From NCBI GenBank assembly GCA_044375105.1, contig JBILNK010000022.1:1-34777 (forward strand): a DNA stretch of 34,777 nucleotides, in the 5' to 3' direction. Origin of the DNA: JBIKLM01 sp044375105. Lineage in GTDB: Bacteria > Planctomycetota > UBA1135 > GCA-002686595. The position numbers were made by a program, and so were the translations under genes. Positions within the stretch are counted from its first letter, which is position 1. Each line of letters begins with the position of its first letter. Positions 23,989-32,360 of the stretch are shown piece by piece. The notes below the pieces were generated by a model. That model saw only the letters and a list, made by a program, of their open reading frames with translations, ran no database searches and was not told the DNA's origin.

Positions 23989-24354
23989 ATGACCGAGCTC
24001 GACGCCCAAACCTCCTTCCGCGCGGTGCACCGCTACGCCCGCCTGACCGCCCGCAAGGCGCGGTTGGTGGCTGACGCCATCCGTGGCCTGCCGGTCAACG
24101 ACGCCCTCTCCATGCTGGAGTTCGCTCCCCAGCGGGCGGCCTCCTTCTACAAGAAGGTGTTGCAGTCCGCGGTGGCCAACGCCGCGCAGAACGGGGACGT
24201 CAACGTCAACCGCCTGTTCATCAGCGAGATCAAGGCCGACGGAGGCCCGCTGCTGAACGATCGCTTGCGCTGGCGACCGGGCCCCCAGGGGCGCGCCATG
24301 CCGATCCGCAAGCGCACGGCCCACCTGACGGTGGTGGTCAAAGAACGCGCCTGA
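23989..24354 (+). CDS. rplV: 50S ribosomal protein L22
   Basis: L22 spans the large subunit and its beta-hairpin lines the exit tunnel constriction. It has 121 residues, with a short N-terminal extension before the YARLTARKARLVADAIRG signature. The QSAVANAAQN segment and the tunnel hairpin (LRWRPGPQGRAMPIRKRTAHLTV) are intact. The gap after rpsS is 112 nt, C-rich, without a Shine-Dalgarno. Confidence 0.96.
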   Translation: MTELDAQTSFRAVHRYARLTARKARLVADAIRGLPVNDALSMLEFAPQRAASFYKKVLQSAVANAAQNGDVNVNRLFISEIKADGGPLLNDRLRWRPGPQGRAMPIRKRTAHLTVVVKERA

Positions 24355-24408
24355 TCCGAACGCGCCACGCGTCGAGCCACCCCGCCCCGCCCCGCCCGAA
24401 CACCTCCC

Positions 24409-25212
24409 ATGGGACAGAAAGTTCACCCGACCGGCTACCGCATCGCCGTCATCGAGCCCTGGCGCTCCCGTTGGTACGCCAACAAGCGGGATTTCGGCCG
24501 CCTGCTCAAGCAGGACCAGGAGATCCGGCGCTTCATCCAGAAGGAATTCAAGGGCGCCGGAATCCCCCGCATCGAGATCGAGCGAACCAGCGATGCCGTC
24601 AACGTCATCGTCCACACGGCGCGCCCGGGCGTGCTGGTGGGCCGCAAGGGCGTGCGCGTCGAGCAGCTCAAGAAGGAACTCCAGGAGATCGCGGGGATCA
24701 CCTGCCACTTGACCGTTCGCGAGATCAAGCGCCCAGAGCTGGAGTCGAGTCTGGTCGCGGAAGTGGTCGCCGAGGCCCTCGAGAAGCGCATGGCCTTCCG
24801 CCGAGCCATGAAAAAAGCACTGCAGACCACCATGCAGGCCGGCGCCAAGGGCGTCAAGATCGAGATGAACGGCCGCCTGGGCGGAGCCGAAATGGCCCGC
24901 GAGGCCAAGGAGCGCGAGGGCCGCGTGCCCCTTACCACCCTGCGTTCCTACGTCGACTACGGGACCGCCGAGGCCAAGACCAGCTACGGAGTCATCGGGA
25001 TCAAGGTCTGGATCTACAAGGGCGACCTGGACCGGGGCCAGAAGCTGGACTACCGCTTCCCTCTGGGCGGCGTCGTCAAGAACGACCGTACCGAGATGCT
25101 CCAGTCCGGAGGCGGCCGTGGTCCCGGTCGCCCCCGTGGCGATCGCGGGGATCGTGGTGAGCGCGGCGAGCGCTCCGATCGGGGTGGTGAGCGCGGCGAC
25201 CGCCGCTCCTGA
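24409..25212 (+). CDS. rpsC: 30S ribosomal protein S3 with Arg/Gly/Asp-rich tail
   Basis: S3 forms the mRNA entry channel and has mRNA helicase activity with S4 and S5. The 267 residues exceed E. coli S3 (233). The family start MGQKVHPTGYRI, the KH domain (about 40-110, with GVLVGRKGVRVEQLKKEL) and the C-terminal domain ending GVIGIKVWIYKG are normal. After about residue 232 comes a tail built of GDRG/GERG-type units, strongly Gly/Arg/Asp/Glu. The start has a C-rich leader without a Shine-Dalgarno. Confidence 0.97.
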   Translation: MGQKVHPTGYRIAVIEPWRSRWYANKRDFGRLLKQDQEIRRFIQKEFKGAGIPRIEIERTSDAVNVIVHTARPGVLVGRKGVRVEQLKKELQEIAGITCHLTVREIKRPELESSLVAEVVAEALEKRMAFRRAMKKALQTTMQAGAKGVKIEMNGRLGGAEMAREAKEREGRVPLTTLRSYVDYGTAEAKTSYGVIGIKVWIYKGDLDRGQKLDYRFPLGGVVKNDRTEMLQSGGGRGPGRPRGDRGDRGERGERSDRGGERGDRRS

Positions 25213-25283
25213 CCCGCCGCCGATCCTTCGCATCCAACGCACCCTCCGCCCAACCCCGCAGCCCACACCTAAGGAAGACTCCC

Positions 25284-25703
25284 ATGGCTTTGATGCCCAA
25301 GAGGACCAAGTTCCGCAAGGCCTTCCGCGGCCGGATCAAGGGACTTGCCACCCGCTGCAATCGTGTTTCGTACGGCGAGTACGGCCTGCAGTCCCTGGAC
25401 GCCGGCTGGGTCACGGGCCGTCAGATCGAGGCGGGGCGTATCGCCGCAAACCGCGCCCTCGGAGGCGCGGCCAAGATCTGGATCCGGATTTTCCCTCACA
25501 AGCCGATCTCCTCCAAGCCGGCCGAGGTCCGCATGGGCACCGGCAAGGGCGACGTCGAGTTCTGGGCGGCGGAGGTCAAGCCGGGCACCGTCATGTTCGA
25601 GATCGGCGGGGTGCCCGAGGAGAAGGCCAAGCTGGCCTTCAAGCGCGTGGCCCACAAGATGCCGGTCAAGGTCAAGCTCGTCCGGCGCATCCCGGTCGCC
25701 TGA
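25284..25703 (+). CDS. rplP: 50S ribosomal protein L16
   Basis: L16 helps position tRNAs near the A and P sites. It has 139 residues, starting MALMPKRTKFRKAFRGR, with WVTGRQIEAGRIAANRALGG, the IFPHKPISSKPAEVRMGTGKG loop carrying the functional RMGTGKG, and a normal end. AAGGAAG at 25271-25277 is a good Shine-Dalgarno 6 nt before ATG 25284. The second in-frame ATG (25293) is less well placed. Confidence 0.97.
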   Translation: MALMPKRTKFRKAFRGRIKGLATRCNRVSYGEYGLQSLDAGWVTGRQIEAGRIAANRALGGAAKIWIRIFPHKPISSKPAEVRMGTGKGDVEFWAAEVKPGTVMFEIGGVPEEKAKLAFKRVAHKMPVKVKLVRRIPVA

Positions 25704-25735
25704 GCCTTCTCACCCGCGCCCACAGGCTAGTTACC

Positions 25736-25933
25736 ATGAAGATCGACGACATCCGCGCCAAGACCGACCACGAGCTCGACGTGGAGCTGACCAAGCTGGC
25801 CCGCGAGATCTTCGAGCTGCGCATCAAGGGCCAGCTCGACACCTCCGGCAAGTCCGGGCGAGTCCGTGAGGCGCGCCGCGACATCGCCCGCATCAAGACG
25901 ATCCTCCGCCAGCGTCTGGCCGCCAGGGCCTGA
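25736..25933 (+). CDS. rpmC: 50S ribosomal protein L29
   Basis: L29 is a small two-helix protein beside L23 at the tunnel exit. The frame from ATG 25736 encodes 65 residues: MKIDDIRAKTDHELDVEL, then the LAREIFELRIKGQLD helix and a basic second helix with RVREARRDIARIKTILRQR. It lies between rplP and rpsQ exactly as expected. Only a weak AGG precedes it. Confidence 0.95.
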   Translation: MKIDDIRAKTDHELDVELTKLAREIFELRIKGQLDTSGKSGRVREARRDIARIKTILRQRLAARA

Positions 25934-26071
25934 TCCCGATCCGAAGCCCTAGCCAGCCCCAACGACCCGTACCCAGCCCCGGGCATCTCGGATGCTCCCG
26001 GCCCCTCGGTCCCGCGACCTCGAGACCACGAATCCGCGCCCTGACCGGGGCATGAGCCAGAGAACCTCCCC

Positions 26072-26404
26072 ATGAGCGAAACCCGCAGCCTGCGCCGCGT
26101 CCTGCAAGGGACCGTGACCTCGGACAAGATGGCCAAGACCATCACCGTTCTGGTCCAGCGCACCTACGCACACCCGAAGTACGGCAAGTTCGTGCGGCGC
26201 CACAAGAAGTATCACGCCCACGACGAGGAAGGGCTGGCGAAGGTCGGCGATGAGGTCCAGATCATCGCGACGCGTCCCCTGTCGCGGACCAAGCGCTGGC
26301 GCCTCGACCGCATCATCACCAGCGCGCAGCTGGCTGGCGATGTGACCAGCGCCGCCGAACGGGGCGCCGAAGGGGTCTCCGACCTCTGGAAGCAGGGCAG
26401 CTGA
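26072..26404 (+). CDS. rpsQ: 30S ribosomal protein S17 with C-terminal extension
   Basis: S17 is a primary 16S rRNA-binding OB-fold protein. The core (about residues 6-85) has LQGTVTSDKMAKTITVLVQR, the HPKYGKFVRRHKKYHAHDE motif and the typical PLSRTKRWRL end. The product is 110 residues against about 84 in E. coli. The extra 25 or so (ITSAQLAGDVTSAAERGAEG and on) are helical-looking and acidic/neutral. The gap after rpmC is 138 nt with a partial hairpin near 25980-26001. Only a weak AGAGAA precedes the ATG. Confidence 0.95.
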   Translation: MSETRSLRRVLQGTVTSDKMAKTITVLVQRTYAHPKYGKFVRRHKKYHAHDEEGLAKVGDEVQIIATRPLSRTKRWRLDRIITSAQLAGDVTSAAERGAEGVSDLWKQGS

Positions 26405-26487
26405 AGCGCCCGCGCAGGCCCATCGTGCGGCCCAGGCGACCCAACACCTCAAGCGAACAACCCAGCTAGCCACTCAGGAGACCGGCC

Positions 26488-26856
26488 ATGATTCAGATGC
26501 AGACCATCCTCGACGTCGCCGACAACACCGGCGCGAAGCGAGCCATGTGCATCAAGGTGCTCGGCGGCACCCACCGCCGTTATGCCGGCCTGGGCGACAT
26601 CGTGGTCGCCTCGGTCAAGAAGGCCATCCCCGGCTCGGAGACCAAGCCGGGCAGCGTGGTCAAGGGCGTGATCGTGCGCGTCCGCAAGAACACCCGCCGC
26701 AAGGACGGCTCTTATGTGCGCTTCGACAAGAACGCCATCGTCCTGATCGACGCGGAAGGGAACCCAAAGGGCACCCGCATCTTCGGAGCGGTCGCCCGCG
26801 AGCTGCGCGAGCGCAACTTCATGAAGATCGTCTCCTTGGCCCAGGAGGTCGTCTGA
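26488..26856 (+). CDS. rplN: 50S ribosomal protein L14
   Basis: L14 forms an inter-subunit bridge and is the docking site of RsfS. The 122 residues match the family: IQMQTILDVADNTGAK at the start, the GDIVVASVKKAIPG and VKGVIVRVRKNTRRKDGSYVRFDKNA segments, and a normal end. AGGAG at 26476-26480 is a good Shine-Dalgarno, 7 nt from the ATG. Its stop TGA shares its A with the rplX ATG, a 1-nt overlap. Confidence 0.98.
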   Translation: MIQMQTILDVADNTGAKRAMCIKVLGGTHRRYAGLGDIVVASVKKAIPGSETKPGSVVKGVIVRVRKNTRRKDGSYVRFDKNAIVLIDAEGNPKGTRIFGAVARELRERNFMKIVSLAQEVV

Positions 26857-27137
26857 TGAGCAACAACACCGGAGCGATGCGTTTCAAGGCGGGCGATCAG
26901 GTCGTCGTGATCGCTGGCAACGACAAGGGCGCCAAGGGCTCGGTCCTGCAGGTCCTGCGTCAAGCTGACCGCGTGGTGATCGAGGGCGTCAACAAGCGCA
27001 TCAAGCACAAGAAGCCCACCCAGGCCCAGCCCAAGGGCGAGCGCCTCGAGATGGAGTTCCCGATCCACTCGAGCAACGTGATGTTCCTGGACCCGACCAC
27101 GGGCAAACCCACCCGCAAGCGTCCCGGCCGCGACTGA
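26856..27137 (+). CDS. rplX: 50S ribosomal protein L24
   Basis: L24 is an assembly-initiating KOW protein that folds over the tunnel exit. It has 93 residues: the KOW motif at about 10-35 (FKAGDQVVVIAGNDKGAKGSV), then VVIEGVNKRIKHKKPTQ and PIHSSNVMFLDP. ATG 26856 overlaps the rplN stop by one base, and AGGAGG at 26843-26848 serves it from inside rplN. A longer frame upstream overlaps rplN and is rejected. Confidence 0.97.
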   Translation: MSNNTGAMRFKAGDQVVVIAGNDKGAKGSVLQVLRQADRVVIEGVNKRIKHKKPTQAQPKGERLEMEFPIHSSNVMFLDPTTGKPTRKRPGRD

Positions 27138-27327
27138 TCCCACGGTCGCCGACCCCGCCGGCCAGTCGCTCTGAGCGTCGGTCGCGGGTCGACGGGCCTC
27201 CTAAAAGCCCTTCTGCCGAATCCGCACCTTCCCGCCCCTGCCCATCTCACCGAACACGACCGATCGCCAGGCCCCCGAGCTCGGCGGTCAGGTCGCCGGC
27301 GACCCCCGACGCGCCGCGAGGACACCG

Positions 27328-27879
27328 ATGATCCCCAGCCTCAAGAAGAAGTATCAGGACGACGTCGTCCCGAAGCTGAAGAGCCAGTTTGGCATTCAGA
27401 ACCCCATGGCCGTGCCCAAGCTGGTCAAGATCGTGATCAACATGGGGTGTAAGGGGGCCGTGGAGAACAAGGGGCGCATCGAGGCCGCGGTCAAGGACTT
27501 GAGCCTGATCGCGGGTCAGAAGCCCACGGTGCGCAAAGCCCGCAACTCCATCGCCGGCTTCAAACTGCGCGAGGGCATGCCCATCGGCGTCGCGGTGACC
27601 CTCCGCGGCAGCCACATGTGGGAGTTCGCCGACCGCCTGATCAACATCGCCCTGCCCCGGATCCGCGACTTCCGTGGGGTCAACTCCAAGCTCGACGGCC
27701 GTGGCAACTACAGCATCGGCCTTTCCGAGCAGAGCGTCTTTCCTGAGATCGAGCTCGATCGCGTCGAGTTCCAGCAGGGCATGGACATCACCTTCGTGAC
27801 CACCGCGGGCAACGACGAGCGTGGCCAGTTCCTGCTGGCCGAGCTGGGCATGCCCTTCCGTCGCAAGGAAACCGCCTGA
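27328..27879 (+). CDS. rplE: 50S ribosomal protein L5
   Basis: L5 binds 5S rRNA in the central protuberance and contacts S13. It has 183 residues with KLVKIVINMGCKGAVENKG, the RKARNSIAGFKLREGMPIG segment, RIRDFRGVNSKLDGRGNYSIGL and a typical C-terminus. GAGGA at 27318-27322 lies 5 nt before the ATG. The 190-nt gap after rplX contains a short GGGC/GCCC stem at about 27198-27214. rpsN, which usually follows rplE, is missing here. Confidence 0.97.
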   Translation: MIPSLKKKYQDDVVPKLKSQFGIQNPMAVPKLVKIVINMGCKGAVENKGRIEAAVKDLSLIAGQKPTVRKARNSIAGFKLREGMPIGVAVTLRGSHMWEFADRLINIALPRIRDFRGVNSKLDGRGNYSIGLSEQSVFPEIELDRVEFQQGMDITFVTTAGNDERGQFLLAELGMPFRRKETA

Positions 27880-27998
27880 GTCCAGGCGGCCCGTTACCGA
27901 CGAGCGATCCCACACCGAAAGCGATCCCGACCAGACCTCCGGCCCGCCGCCCCGCGACCCCCCGCCACGCGGCGAGCCCCCGCCCGCGCTACTGAGCC

Positions 27999-28394
27999 AT
28001 GATGACCGATCCCATCGCCGACATGCTGACCCGCATCCGGAATGCCAACAGCATCCGGCGCACCGAGGTGAGCATGCCCGCCTCGAAGCTGAAGGTGGGG
28101 ATTGCAGAAGCCCTCAAATCGGAGGGCTTCATCGACTCCTACGAGGTGCGTCCGAGCAGCCCGTCCAGCGAGCTGGTCCTCAAGCTGAAGTACGGTCCCG
28201 ATGGCCAGCAGGTGATCCGTCACATCGAGCGGGTCAGCAAGCCGGGCCGACGGGTCTACTCGGGCGCCAGCCGCATGTCTCGGGTCCTGCGTGGCATGGG
28301 CATCTACGTGCTCTCGACCCCCAAGGGCGTGGTCTCCGATCGCAGCGCCCGTCAACTCAACGTGGGTGGAGAAGTCTTGTGCCAGGTCTACTGA
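27999..28394 (+). CDS. rpsH: 30S ribosomal protein S8
   Basis: S8 binds the central domain of 16S rRNA and in E. coli represses the spc operon. It has 131 residues. The start MTDPIADMLTRIRNAN, the VSKPGRRVYSGASRMSRVLRG region and the GMGIYVLSTPKGVVSDRSAR end are typical. Two ATGs lie side by side (27999 and 28002) and either could be used. The gap after rplE is 119 nt, too small and without the right motif for rpsN. Confidence 0.97.
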   Translation: MMTDPIADMLTRIRNANSIRRTEVSMPASKLKVGIAEALKSEGFIDSYEVRPSSPSSELVLKLKYGPDGQQVIRHIERVSKPGRRVYSGASRMSRVLRGMGIYVLSTPKGVVSDRSARQLNVGGEVLCQVY

Positions 28395-28476
28395 GCCGGG
28401 CCCACCCCTCCCAGTCCAAGCCGCACCCGAGCGACCGAATTCGCCCGCGACCCCGCACCGAAACCCCGCAAACGCC

Positions 28477-29028
28477 ATGTCCCGCATCGGCAAAACCCCC
28501 GTCCCGATCCCCTCGGGGGTGACCATCTCAGTCGCCAACCAGACGCTTTCGGTCAAGGGCCCGAAAGGCGAGCTGAGCATGCCGCTCCGCCGCGAGATCC
28601 AGGTCGAGGTCGCCGCTGGCCAGGCCAAGGTCAGCCCGGTGGCCAAGCCGGCGGCCGACGAGCGCTCCGTGCGTGCCTACCACGGCATGACCCGAGCCCT
28701 GCTCAGCAACATGATCCTGGGCGTCACCAAGGGGTATGCGAAGTCCCTCGAGATCCAAGGGGTCGGCTGGAATGCCCAGGTCCAGCCCAAAAAGCTGGTC
28801 CTCAACATCGGCTTCTGTCACCCCATCGACCTGAGCCTCCCCGCAGGCGTCACCGCAGCCTGTCCCAACCCCACCACGATCACCATCAGCGGGATCGATA
28901 AGCAGGCGGTGGGGGAGTTCGCTGCCGTCATCCGCTCCGTGCGCCCTCCCGAGCCATACAACGGCAAGGGTATCCGCTACCAGGGTGAGTACGTCCGTCG
29001 CAAGGCCGGCAAGAGCTTCGGCTCCTGA
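28477..29028 (+). CDS. rplF: 50S ribosomal protein L6
   Basis: L6 sits near the sarcin-ricin loop and factor-binding site. It has 183 residues: MSRIGKTPVPIPSGV start, SVKGPKGEL, the HGMTRALLSNMILGVTKGY segment and a C-terminal EPYNGKGIRYQGEYVRRKAGK, all as in the family. ATG 28477 is chosen because the longer frame overlaps rpsH. The leader is C/A-rich without a Shine-Dalgarno. rplR follows after 5 nt. Confidence 0.97.
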   Translation: MSRIGKTPVPIPSGVTISVANQTLSVKGPKGELSMPLRREIQVEVAAGQAKVSPVAKPAADERSVRAYHGMTRALLSNMILGVTKGYAKSLEIQGVGWNAQVQPKKLVLNIGFCHPIDLSLPAGVTAACPNPTTITISGIDKQAVGEFAAVIRSVRPPEPYNGKGIRYQGEYVRRKAGKSFGS

Positions 29029-29033
29029 TCTCC

Positions 29034-29402
29034 ATGAACGAGCGCAAACTGAAGTCTGTCCGCAAGCGCCGCCGCCTCCTGTCCCTGCGCTCCCAGCTGC
29101 GCCGGACGGCAGATCGCCCGCGGCTCTCCGTCCATCGCACCTCGAAGCACATCTACGCTCAGGTGATCGACGACGAGCAGGGGCGTACCCTTGCCTCCGC
29201 CTCGACCAGCTCGAAAGAGTTTGGCTCCGAGCACGGCAAGAAGACCAAGACCGAGCGCGCGGCGCTGGTCGGGGCCCTCGTGGCGCGGATGGCTATCGAA
29301 GCCGGAGTCAAGGAGGTCGTGTTCGACCGGGGCAGCGCCCGCTTCCACGGCCGCGTCAAAGCCTTGGCCGAAAGTGCCCGCCAGTCCGGGCTGGTGTTCT
29401 GA
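29034..29402 (+). CDS. rplR: 50S ribosomal protein L18
   Basis: L18 carries 5S rRNA into the central protuberance with L5. It has 122 residues: a basic N-terminal tail, RLSVHRTSKHIYAQVIDDEQGRTLASAST, and the C-terminal VFDRGSARFHGRVKALAESARQSGL motif. The start is 5 nt after rplF but shows no Shine-Dalgarno, making it the only ordinary tight junction here without one. Confidence 0.97.
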   Translation: MNERKLKSVRKRRRLLSLRSQLRRTADRPRLSVHRTSKHIYAQVIDDEQGRTLASASTSSKEFGSEHGKKTKTERAALVGALVARMAIEAGVKEVVFDRGSARFHGRVKALAESARQSGLVF

Positions 29403-29435
29403 CCCCGCCCCGCGACCACGCACACGCCTAGATCC

Positions 29436-29948
29436 ATGAGCACGCTCATTCCCTACCTGGACCTCACGGAGTCCGCCGACATCCAGGAGCTGACCGAGGT
29501 CCTGGTCAAGATCAACCGCTCGGCTGCGGTGGTGAAAGGTGGCCGTCGTTTCTCCTTCTCCGCTCTGGCCGTCGCCGGAAATCGCTCTGGAATCGTCGGC
29601 CACGGCTACGGCAAGGCCCGCCAGGTTCCGAACGCGATCGAGAAGGCCAACAAGGACGCTCGCAAGCACCTGCTGCGGGTGACGGTCAATGAGCACGGCA
29701 CCCTGGCCCACGAGGTTCAGGGCCGTTACGGCGCCTCGATGGTCAAGCTCGTTCCCGCGGCCGAAGGCACCGGCATCATCGCCGGAGCCGCTGTGCGGGC
29801 GGTCTGCGAGATGGCGGGCATCCGCAACATCTTGACCAAGGCCTACGGGTCCACCAATTCGATGAACCTGATCAAGGCCACCTTCGTGGCGCTCTCCAAT
29901 CTGCGTACCCACGAAGAGGTCGCCGCCCTGCGGGGCGTCCAGCTCTGA
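29436..29948 (+). CDS. rpsE: 30S ribosomal protein S5
   Basis: S5 contributes to decoding fidelity and to the mRNA entry channel helicase. It has 170 residues. The N-terminal dsRNA-binding-like domain carries the VVKGGRRFSFSALAVAGN loop (the spectinomycin-response region). The second domain has the VPAAEGTGIIAGAAVRAVCEMAGI and AYGSTNSMNLIKATFVAL segments. rplO follows after 71 nt. rpmD, which commonly lies between them, is absent. No Shine-Dalgarno is seen. Confidence 0.97.
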   Translation: MSTLIPYLDLTESADIQELTEVLVKINRSAAVVKGGRRFSFSALAVAGNRSGIVGHGYGKARQVPNAIEKANKDARKHLLRVTVNEHGTLAHEVQGRYGASMVKLVPAAEGTGIIAGAAVRAVCEMAGIRNILTKAYGSTNSMNLIKATFVALSNLRTHEEVAALRGVQL

Positions 29949-30019
29949 TCCGGGCCACGACTCCCGCGATCGCACGCACACCCGCCTAGCAACGCCTGCT
30001 CCCGGCAACCCCGAAGGCC

Positions 30020-30493
30020 ATGCAACTCTCGACGATCCTCAAGAAGGGCAAGAAGTACTCGACACGCAAGCGGGTCGGCCGCGGCGTGGGCAGCGGCCTG
30101 GGCAAGACTGCCGGCCGCGGCCACAAGGGCTGGGGCCAGCGCTCGGGCGCCCGCCGTCGGGCCGGCTACGAAGGGGGCCAGATGCCCCTCTACCGGCGTG
30201 TGCCCAAGCGCGGCTTCAAGAATGCCCGCTTCCGCACCGACTACACCGTGATCAACGTCGACCAGCTCAACGGCTACGCCGCCGGCACGACGATCGAGCT
30301 GGAAACCGTCCTTGCCAGCGGCCTGGTCAGCCTCGAGACGCGCCTGCTCAAGGTGCTCGGCGACGGCGATCTCAAGAAGGCCCTGACCGTCCGGGCCCAG
30401 AAGTTTTCCAAGTCGGCCCTCGAGAAGATCCAGGCGGCCGGCGGCAAGGCCGTGCTCCTCGACGCCTTCGGCCGCGAGGCCAAGGCGGAGTGA
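30020..30493 (+). CDS. rplO: 50S ribosomal protein L15
   Basis: L15 is a late-assembly large-subunit protein with a long basic N-terminal arm. It has 157 residues. The arm is recognisable from KRVGRGVGSGLGKTAGRGHKG (about 18-38) and RRAGYEGGQMPLYRRVPKRGF, and the globular C-terminal domain ends AGGKAVLLDAFGREAKAE. A GAAGG is only 3 nt from the ATG. A hairpin follows the stop, then 367 nt before secY. Confidence 0.97.
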   Translation: MQLSTILKKGKKYSTRKRVGRGVGSGLGKTAGRGHKGWGQRSGARRRAGYEGGQMPLYRRVPKRGFKNARFRTDYTVINVDQLNGYAAGTTIELETVLASGLVSLETRLLKVLGDGDLKKALTVRAQKFSKSALEKIQAAGGKAVLLDAFGREAKAE

Positions 30494-30860
30494 GCTTTGA
30501 ACCGGAGCGCCGATCCGGCGCCCGGACCCAGCCCTTCCAACCGAGTCCCCCCACACGAACTCCCCGGCGCACCCTGCCGGGACCCGCTACAGGGGCCCTA
30601 TTTCGACCAGGCCCACGGCCCGCCGGACGCCCCAGCCCTGGAGCCCGGCGATCCCGCTGCGGCTGCCTGCGAGTCCAAAGCCTGCCTGCGCCGACCGCGG
30701 GCCAGCGCCTCCCGCCAGCCACCCGAACGCCGCCAGCACCCCCCCCTGACCCGCCTCCACCGACCCGGACCCGCTCTGCGGGCAAGCCACCGGATTCCGT
30801 AGTCCCCCCGATCCCCAACCCGCGCCCTTCTCTCCGCCGCGTGCCTGCACGCCCCGTCCC
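30494..30860. other. rplO-secY intergenic region (367 nt)
   Basis: Apart from the hairpin at 30502-30525 it is C-rich sequence. I see no convincing promoter, RNA gene or coding frame. Two open frames are proline/arginine-rich and resemble no family. Confidence 0.5.
30502..30525 (+). terminator. Hairpin after rplO
   Basis: GCGCCG (30507-30512) pairs with CGGCGC (30516-30521) around ATC. The stem extends through CCGG (30502-30505) with CCGG (30522-30525) past a bulged A. It starts 9 nt after the rplO stop. No T-run. Confidence 0.4.
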
Positions 30861-32213
30861 GTGAGCCACCCGATCAGCCAGATACTGAAGTCCCCGGAGA
30901 CCCGCTCCAAGATCCTGACCACGCTCGGGATCCTGGCGATCTACCGGATTGGCTTCCAGATCCCGGTGCCGGGGCTCAGCCCGACCTTCCTGCGCCAGCT
31001 GGCGGAAAGCGCCCAGGGATCCCTTTTCGGCCTGCTGAGCGCCTTTTCCGGGGGTGCCATCGGCCAGACGGCGATCTTTTCGCTGGGGGTCATGCCCTAC
31101 ATCTCGGCGTCGATCATTTTCTCGATCCTCGGCAAGGTTTCGCCCCGGATCGAAGCGATCCAGAAGGAAGGCGCCGCGGGTCAGAAGAAGATCAACCAGT
31201 GGACCCGTCTGGCGACCATCCCGATCGCCATCATCCAGGCCCTTTTCCTGTGGTTCGGGCTGCTGTCGGATGACCCGACCATGCTGGCCAGCAGCGCCGG
31301 TCCGAGCCTCGGCCTGGCGATCGTTGTGGTCCTGGCGCTGGTCGCCGGCGCGATCTTCGTGATGTGGCTGGGAGAGCTGATCACCGAGTACGGCATCGGC
31401 AACGGCACCTCCCTGATCATCATGGCGAACATCATCGCCGAGATGCCGTCCTCTTTGGGCCGGGTGATCAGCCAGGATTCCCAGGCCTACAACACGATTT
31501 TCACCCTGGTGGCGCTGTGGGTCGTGATCGTGCTGTTCATCGTGTTCATCCAGAAGGGCGAGCGGCGCATCCCGATCCAGTACGCGCGGCTCAATCGCGG
31601 CCGGCGCGTGTACGGCGGGCAGAAGCACTACCTGCCGCTCAAGATCAACATGGCCGGAGTCATGCCGATCATCTTCGCTTCGGCGATGTTCATGATCCCC
31701 AGCGTGATCTTCGGCGCCTTGGATCTGCGCGCCGTCTCGCGGGTGTTCGAGCAGTCGGACGGCTTCGTTCACGTGGCCATGCTGATGGCGCTGGTGTTCT
31801 TCTTCTGCTTCTTCTGGAACAACCTGATGTTCCGGCCTGAGGACATCGCCAACAACCTGCGGGAGCACGGCTCCTTCATCCCGGGCATCCGCCCCGGCGT
31901 CCGTACGGCGGAGCACATCAAGAAAGTACTCGAGCGCATCACCCTGGCCGGCGCCGCCTTCTTGGCCCTGATCGCCGTGCTGCCTGGCATGGTGACAGCC
32001 CAGGTGCCGGGTCTCAACGGCAACCTGGCCTACTTCCTGGGCGGCACCTCGGTGCTGATCGTCGTCGGCGTGGCGATGGACCTGGTCGACAAGCTCAACG
32101 CCCAGCTGGTGATGCGCAACTACGAGGGCTTCATGAAGACCGGGGAGACGCCGGCCAAGCCGGGCGCGGCCCCGGGCGCGGCCCCGAGCTGGGCTGGCCG
32201 GAAGGGCACGTGA
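30861..32213 (+). CDS. secY: Preprotein translocase subunit SecY (GTG start)
   Basis: SecY is the protein-conducting channel of the cytoplasmic membrane. The 450 residues carry the expected ten membrane segments. N-terminal RIGFQIPVPGLSP, the ISASIIFSILGKVSP plug-side region, GIGNGTSLIIMANII and the C-terminal GIRPGVRTAEHIKKVLERIT loop are family hallmarks. The start is GTG 30861, since no ATG lies between the upstream stop and the first conserved residues. A short Ala/Pro/Gly tail (AKPGAAPGAAPS) ends the protein. It forms a complex with SecE from the other end of the window. No Shine-Dalgarno is seen. Confidence 0.97.
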   Translation: MSHPISQILKSPETRSKILTTLGILAIYRIGFQIPVPGLSPTFLRQLAESAQGSLFGLLSAFSGGAIGQTAIFSLGVMPYISASIIFSILGKVSPRIEAIQKEGAAGQKKINQWTRLATIPIAIIQALFLWFGLLSDDPTMLASSAGPSLGLAIVVVLALVAGAIFVMWLGELITEYGIGNGTSLIIMANIIAEMPSSLGRVISQDSQAYNTIFTLVALWVVIVLFIVFIQKGERRIPIQYARLNRGRRVYGGQKHYLPLKINMAGVMPIIFASAMFMIPSVIFGALDLRAVSRVFEQSDGFVHVAMLMALVFFFCFFWNNLMFRPEDIANNLREHGSFIPGIRPGVRTAEHIKKVLERITLAGAAFLALIAVLPGMVTAQVPGLNGNLAYFLGGTSVLIVVGVAMDLVDKLNAQLVMRNYEGFMKTGETPAKPGAAPGAAPSWAGRKGT

Positions 32214-32360
32214 CCCAGGTGGGTTGAATCCGATCCCTCGCGATCTCTCCCGCACCTCGACCGCCCAGAATCCGCTCCGCGACCCTTCGACCGCCTACCC
32301 GCCCCCCAAGCTCCGATCCTGCCCTCCTCCAGCCAGCGCGCCCCCCGCCCCTCCGCTCCC

